A stretch of 6,411 nt of DNA from NCBI GenBank assembly GCA_034437455.1, contig DAOTUB010000224.1, forward strand, positions 1 to 6,411, written 5' to 3'. Origin of the DNA: DAOTUB01 sp034437455 (lineage in GTDB: Bacteria > Chloroflexota > Anaerolineae > B4-G1). The translations under genes and the position numbers were made by a program. Positions within the stretch are counted from its first letter, which is position 1, and every line of letters starts with the position of its first letter. The notes beneath the pieces are model-generated. The model ran no database searches. It was not told the origin of the DNA and saw nothing but the letters and a program-made list of their open reading frames with translations. This document shows positions 4,403-6,411 of the stretch, piece after piece.

Positions 4403-5083
4403 TCAACTATCTCGTTCGTAAAGCGTAAACCCTCGGCTGGAGCGAACCGGCCGGTGCGGCAAGACGACGTGATGGAAGATGCGGTGCGTGCCGGCCGTGA
4501 TCCGCGCGTCGCTGTAGATGTTGAGCCGCTCGAAAGTCAGCTTCTCCCCCCAATCGTCTACCATCTGCAGCGTGCCCAGCGGAAAAGCCCCGTTGACTCC
4601 CCCGGTCAGCAGCGTAAAGTCGTTCGGCAGTTCATCTGCTTTCTCGGGTTTGTTCAGTAGCTGAATGAATCCACCTCGTTTGCCCAGGTAGTTGACCTGC
4701 GCGAGCAAGGGTGCCAAATCGTCGACCAGGCCTCGAAAAGCCAGCTCCAGCGGCCCCCCGAACTGGACGTACTCACGGAAACCGATGGTACGCTGGTACG
4801 GTCCTTGCCCTGGTGAGGGGCTGCGGGCCGCGCGCAGAACGCGCTGGAACGTGTTGTTGACCACGATCTGGCGCGGGAGCCGCACCGCGATCTCCAACGC
4901 GCGGAGGTCGGGAAAGAGCGCCTTGCCCCGCGCCAGCCCCTGCGTGCGGATGGCCGCATCCAGCAGAGCCGACTTGATCGCAAAGGGCGTCGGCACGATC
5001 AGCGTCTTGCCGCCCGACGAGGTAGCCATATTCGGCTTCAGGCTGAAAAAGGCCGTGGGCTGATACCGAGCCATAGTCCACAT
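4403..5083 (-). CDS. cas5: Cas5, RAMP subunit of the type I effector complex
   Basis: Cas5 caps the 5' handle of the crRNA at the base of the Cascade-like complex and contacts the large subunit. The 226-residue product (from the chosen start) shows RAMP-type segments: PTPFAIKSALLDAAIR (31-46), TIGFREYVQFGGPLEL (99-114) and NYLGKRGGFIQL (131-142), the last resembling the Gly-Lys-Arg-Gly block found in Cas5 proteins. The frame opens at 5101 with an ATG overlapping the cas7 stop (ATGA), but AAGGAGG at 5090-5096 lies six bases before the ATG at 5083, and none precedes 5101. The start is therefore probably 5083; the ATG at 5074 is also possible. Close spacing to cas7 and to the 171-aa gene indicates one translational block. 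The exact Cas5 subfamily is not certain. Confidence 0.85.
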   Translation of the reverse strand: MWTMARYQPTAFFSLKPNMATSSGGKTLIVPTPFAIKSALLDAAIRTQGLARGKALFPDLRALEIAVRLPRQIVVNNTFQRVLRAARSPSPGQGPYQRTIGFREYVQFGGPLELAFRGLVDDLAPLLAQVNYLGKRGGFIQLLNKPEKADELPNDFTLLTGGVNGAFPLGTLQMVDDWGEKLTFERLNIYSDARITAGTHRIFHHVVLPHRPVRSSRGFTLYERDS

Positions 5084-5089
5084 AGCCAT

Positions 5090-5096
5090 CCTCCTT
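5090..5096 (-). promoter_or_regulatory. Ribosome binding site deciding the cas5 start
   Basis: AAGGAGG on the minus strand, just downstream of the cas7 stop at 5098-5100. It is six bases before the ATG at 5083 and directly touches the ATG at 5089, so the earlier in-frame ATGs at 5101 and 5089 are poorly placed. Confidence 0.65.
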
Positions 5097-5097
5097 C

Positions 5098-6087
5098 TCA
5101 TACCGCGAGAGTATAGGGCGCTGTCGTCTCTACCAAATCGCGCATCACGTCGGCAAAGCCCGCCAACGAGTCGAAGGGACGTGTGACGACCGCGTCGGGA
5201 TGCAGCCCGTTGAGCGCCTGGGTCACGCCCTCAATCTCCTGAGCGTAATCGGCGTTAAGCGGACTGACCGTGGGCGCAGGCAGCACTTTAGTAGTGTAAC
5301 TGAGCACGCCTTCAAAGGCCACGCTGTGCGGCATCTGCGCGGCACGCATTGCCCCCTTGGGCTGGATAAAGGTGTAGAGCACACTCTCTAAAAGCGCCCG
5401 GTAGCGCGCAGCGCGCGCGACATCGTCCAGAGCGTAACGCTGGGCGATGTCGTTGTAGCCGATGCGGGCCATCTCGTAGTGGCTGACCACCGCGTAGACG
5501 CCGGACGAGGCCGGGCGATGAAAGATACGCTGCTCCAGGTTGGCCTGACGAGCCGCCTCGTCCTCTTCCGCTGCAATGCCCCGATCCCTGGCGTACTTGA
5601 CGTGAAAGTAGGAGTCGGTGGTAGTCACCTCCGGCACGCCGACCACCCAGCCGAACTCGACCACGCTCTTGCGCGGCGTCGAGCGCCCTTCCCCGGTGAG
5701 CAGATTGCCCTCGATGTCATCCAGGGCGCACGCCTTCAGCATCAGGTCGATGGCCTCGGCGTCGCTCTTGTCCGCGATCTGGGCCATAAACTCGGCGTCG
5801 GCGCTGATGCGGTTCGCGTCGAATACCTGGCAGGCCGCACACAACGGCAGCCCGCGCCCATCCTGGGCGTCGCCGTTGCGCGCCACATGGTACAGATGCT
5901 CGGCCTGGATGTGCTTGAACATGTCGCCGCTGATGGCGTTGACGTTATGGAGTTTGCCGTCACCGGCCACAATATCGACCATACGGGTCTGGATCTGGTT
6001 GCCCTCGCCGCCTTCGTTGTTCAGGCTGTGGAGATCGAGCGTGGCGCGGGCCGAAAGAGATAGAGAATAGACATTTTTTTCAGACAT
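5098..6087 (-). CDS. cas7: Cas7 of the DevR/Csa2 family, backbone of the effector complex
   Basis: Cas7 subunits polymerise along the crRNA to form the filament of the type I effector. The 329-residue product shows the DevR/Csa2-type N-terminus (LSARATLDLHSLNNEGGEGN, 11-30), the segment NAISGDMFKHIQAEHL (50-65), and the conserved block PKGAMRAAQMPHS (243-255). A CxxC pair (Cys83, Cys86 in LPLCAACQVF) lies in the region that usually forms the thumb or an insertion and could bind metal with partners I cannot identify. The start at 6087 follows AGGAGG by five bases. Heptamer array E lies just upstream, and the stop overlaps the first possible ATG of cas5. The family supports subtype I-A or a close I-B relative; the subtype itself is not proven here. 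Confidence 0.88.
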   Translation of the reverse strand: MSEKNVYSLSLSARATLDLHSLNNEGGEGNQIQTRMVDIVAGDGKLHNVNAISGDMFKHIQAEHLYHVARNGDAQDGRGLPLCAACQVFDANRISADAEFMAQIADKSDAEAIDLMLKACALDDIEGNLLTGEGRSTPRKSVVEFGWVVGVPEVTTTDSYFHVKYARDRGIAAEEDEAARQANLEQRIFHRPASSGVYAVVSHYEMARIGYNDIAQRYALDDVARAARYRALLESVLYTFIQPKGAMRAAQMPHSVAFEGVLSYTTKVLPAPTVSPLNADYAQEIEGVTQALNGLHPDAVVTRPFDSLAGFADVMRDLVETTAPYTLAV

Positions 6088-6092
6088 TGTTA

Positions 6093-6098
6093 CCTCCT
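6093..6098 (-). promoter_or_regulatory. Ribosome binding site of cas7
   Basis: AGGAGG on the minus strand, five bases before the cas7 ATG, in a gap otherwise occupied by heptamer array E. Its strength fits the need for several Cas7 copies per complex. Confidence 0.7.
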
Positions 6099-6104
6099 AA
6101 ATTG

Positions 6105-6139
6105 GAATTGAGAATAGCGAATGGCGAATTGGGAATGGC
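6105..6139 (+). repeat. Heptamer array E, between the upstream gene and cas7
   Basis: Five units in perfect 7-base phase start at 6105, 6112, 6119, 6126 and 6133: GAATTGA, GAATAGC, GAATGGC, GAATTGG and GAATGGC. It has the same orientation as arrays A, B and D but is more degenerate. It lies between the stop of the partial upstream gene (6154) and the cas7 ribosome binding site. Confidence 0.88.
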
Positions 6140-6153
6140 GGACGACGAACAGA

Positions 6154-6411
6154 TCACTCGTCCTCGCTCGTCTCTTCCGCCTGCTCCTGGTCGCGGGGCT
6201 CGCGGGCGTAGCCGAAGGCGACCAGCAAGTTCGCCACCGTCGGTGAGCCGTATTCGTCGATCAGGGCCACCACTTGCTGAATATCGTCGGTGGTGACCGT
6301 GGCGCGGCGGACGGGCGGGTTCCCCTTGTAGCGCTCGTGGATCTGGGCTGTCTCCCGGTTATACTCGTGCAGGAACTCGCCCAGGGCCTGGATGAACTGC
6401 TCCGGATAGGC
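6154..6411 (-). CDS. C-terminal end of the gene upstream of cas7, probably the Cas8 large subunit (partial)
   Basis: The frame is open from the right edge of the window and encodes 85 residues before a TGA at 6154-6156. The visible part holds PEQFIQALGEFLHEYN (3-18 of the fragment), then DDIQQVVALIDEYGSP (42-57) and VANLLVAFGYAREP (59-72), followed by a strongly acidic tail rich in Glu and Asp. It is helical in character, as the C-terminal domains of large subunits often are, and it sits immediately before cas7, where cas8 is found in type I-A and I-B operons. No diagnostic motif is present in the fragment, so the Cas8 name is inferred from position. Confidence 0.6.
   Translation of the reverse strand, partial: AYPEQFIQALGEFLHEYNRETAQIHERYKGNPPVRRATVTTDDIQQVVALIDEYGSPTVANLLVAFGYAREPRDQEQAEETSEDE

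Noticed and set aside
3865..4428. Plus-strand open frame of 187 codons antisense to the 171-aa gene
   Set aside because: It is Arg/Pro/Gly-rich, typical of an antisense frame in GC-rich DNA, starts inside the heptamer array, and opposes a co-directional operon gene with good spacing.
5479..6063. Plus-strand open frame of 194 codons antisense to cas7
   Set aside because: It is a shadow of cas7, whose minus-strand product carries clear family blocks; the shadow has low-complexity composition.

Overview
This window is the adaptation and crRNA-processing half of a chromosomal type I CRISPR-Cas locus, lying entirely on the minus strand. The coding DNA is GC-rich and the genes are tightly packed, mostly with strong AGGAGG-type ribosome binding sites. 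The combination of a DevR/Csa2-type Cas7, a RAMP Cas5, a Cys-containing Cas6 and the order cas1-cas2-cas4 points to subtype I-A or a close relative. I would guess a Chloroflexota-like or similar thermophile-rich bacterial lineage, but the taxonomic guess is weak and rests on remembered similarity only.

In transcription order (right to left) the layout is: C-terminal end of the large-subunit gene, probably cas8 (6411-6154, partial); cas7 (6087-5098); cas5 (5083-4403); an unrecognised 171-aa gene in the place where a small subunit would be expected (4396-3881); cas6 (3820-2783); a four-helix-bundle (S23/IVP/Avd-like) gene that is not a cas gene (2745-2338); cas1 (2291-1248); cas2 (1205-942); cas4 (952-347); a 238-nt leader (346-109); and the leader-proximal end of the CRISPR array (108-1, continuing out of the window). 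cas7-cas5-171aa would supply the crRNP backbone, cas6 matures the crRNA, and cas1-cas2-cas4 acquire spacers. No cas3 is visible; it would lie upstream, off the right edge, or elsewhere.

The repeat can be oriented from its sequence. Read on the minus strand it has an ATCC/GGAT stem followed by exactly eight bases, ACTGAAAG, the expected Cas6-generated 5' handle. The array is therefore transcribed in the same direction as the cas genes, with the leader between cas4 and the first repeat.

The outstanding feature is a family of tandem heptamers (GAATRGY, mostly GAATGGC, GAATAGC, GAATAGT). Short arrays of them occupy every junction in the operon that is not an overlap or near-overlap (five junctions), in both orientations, and a sixth copy is embedded in frame inside cas6. 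The arrays abut or supply the stop codons of four genes. The only non-cas gene, the four-helix-bundle protein, sits between two such arrays in inverted orientation. This looks like a small repeat-associated element, perhaps mobile, that has colonised the operon.
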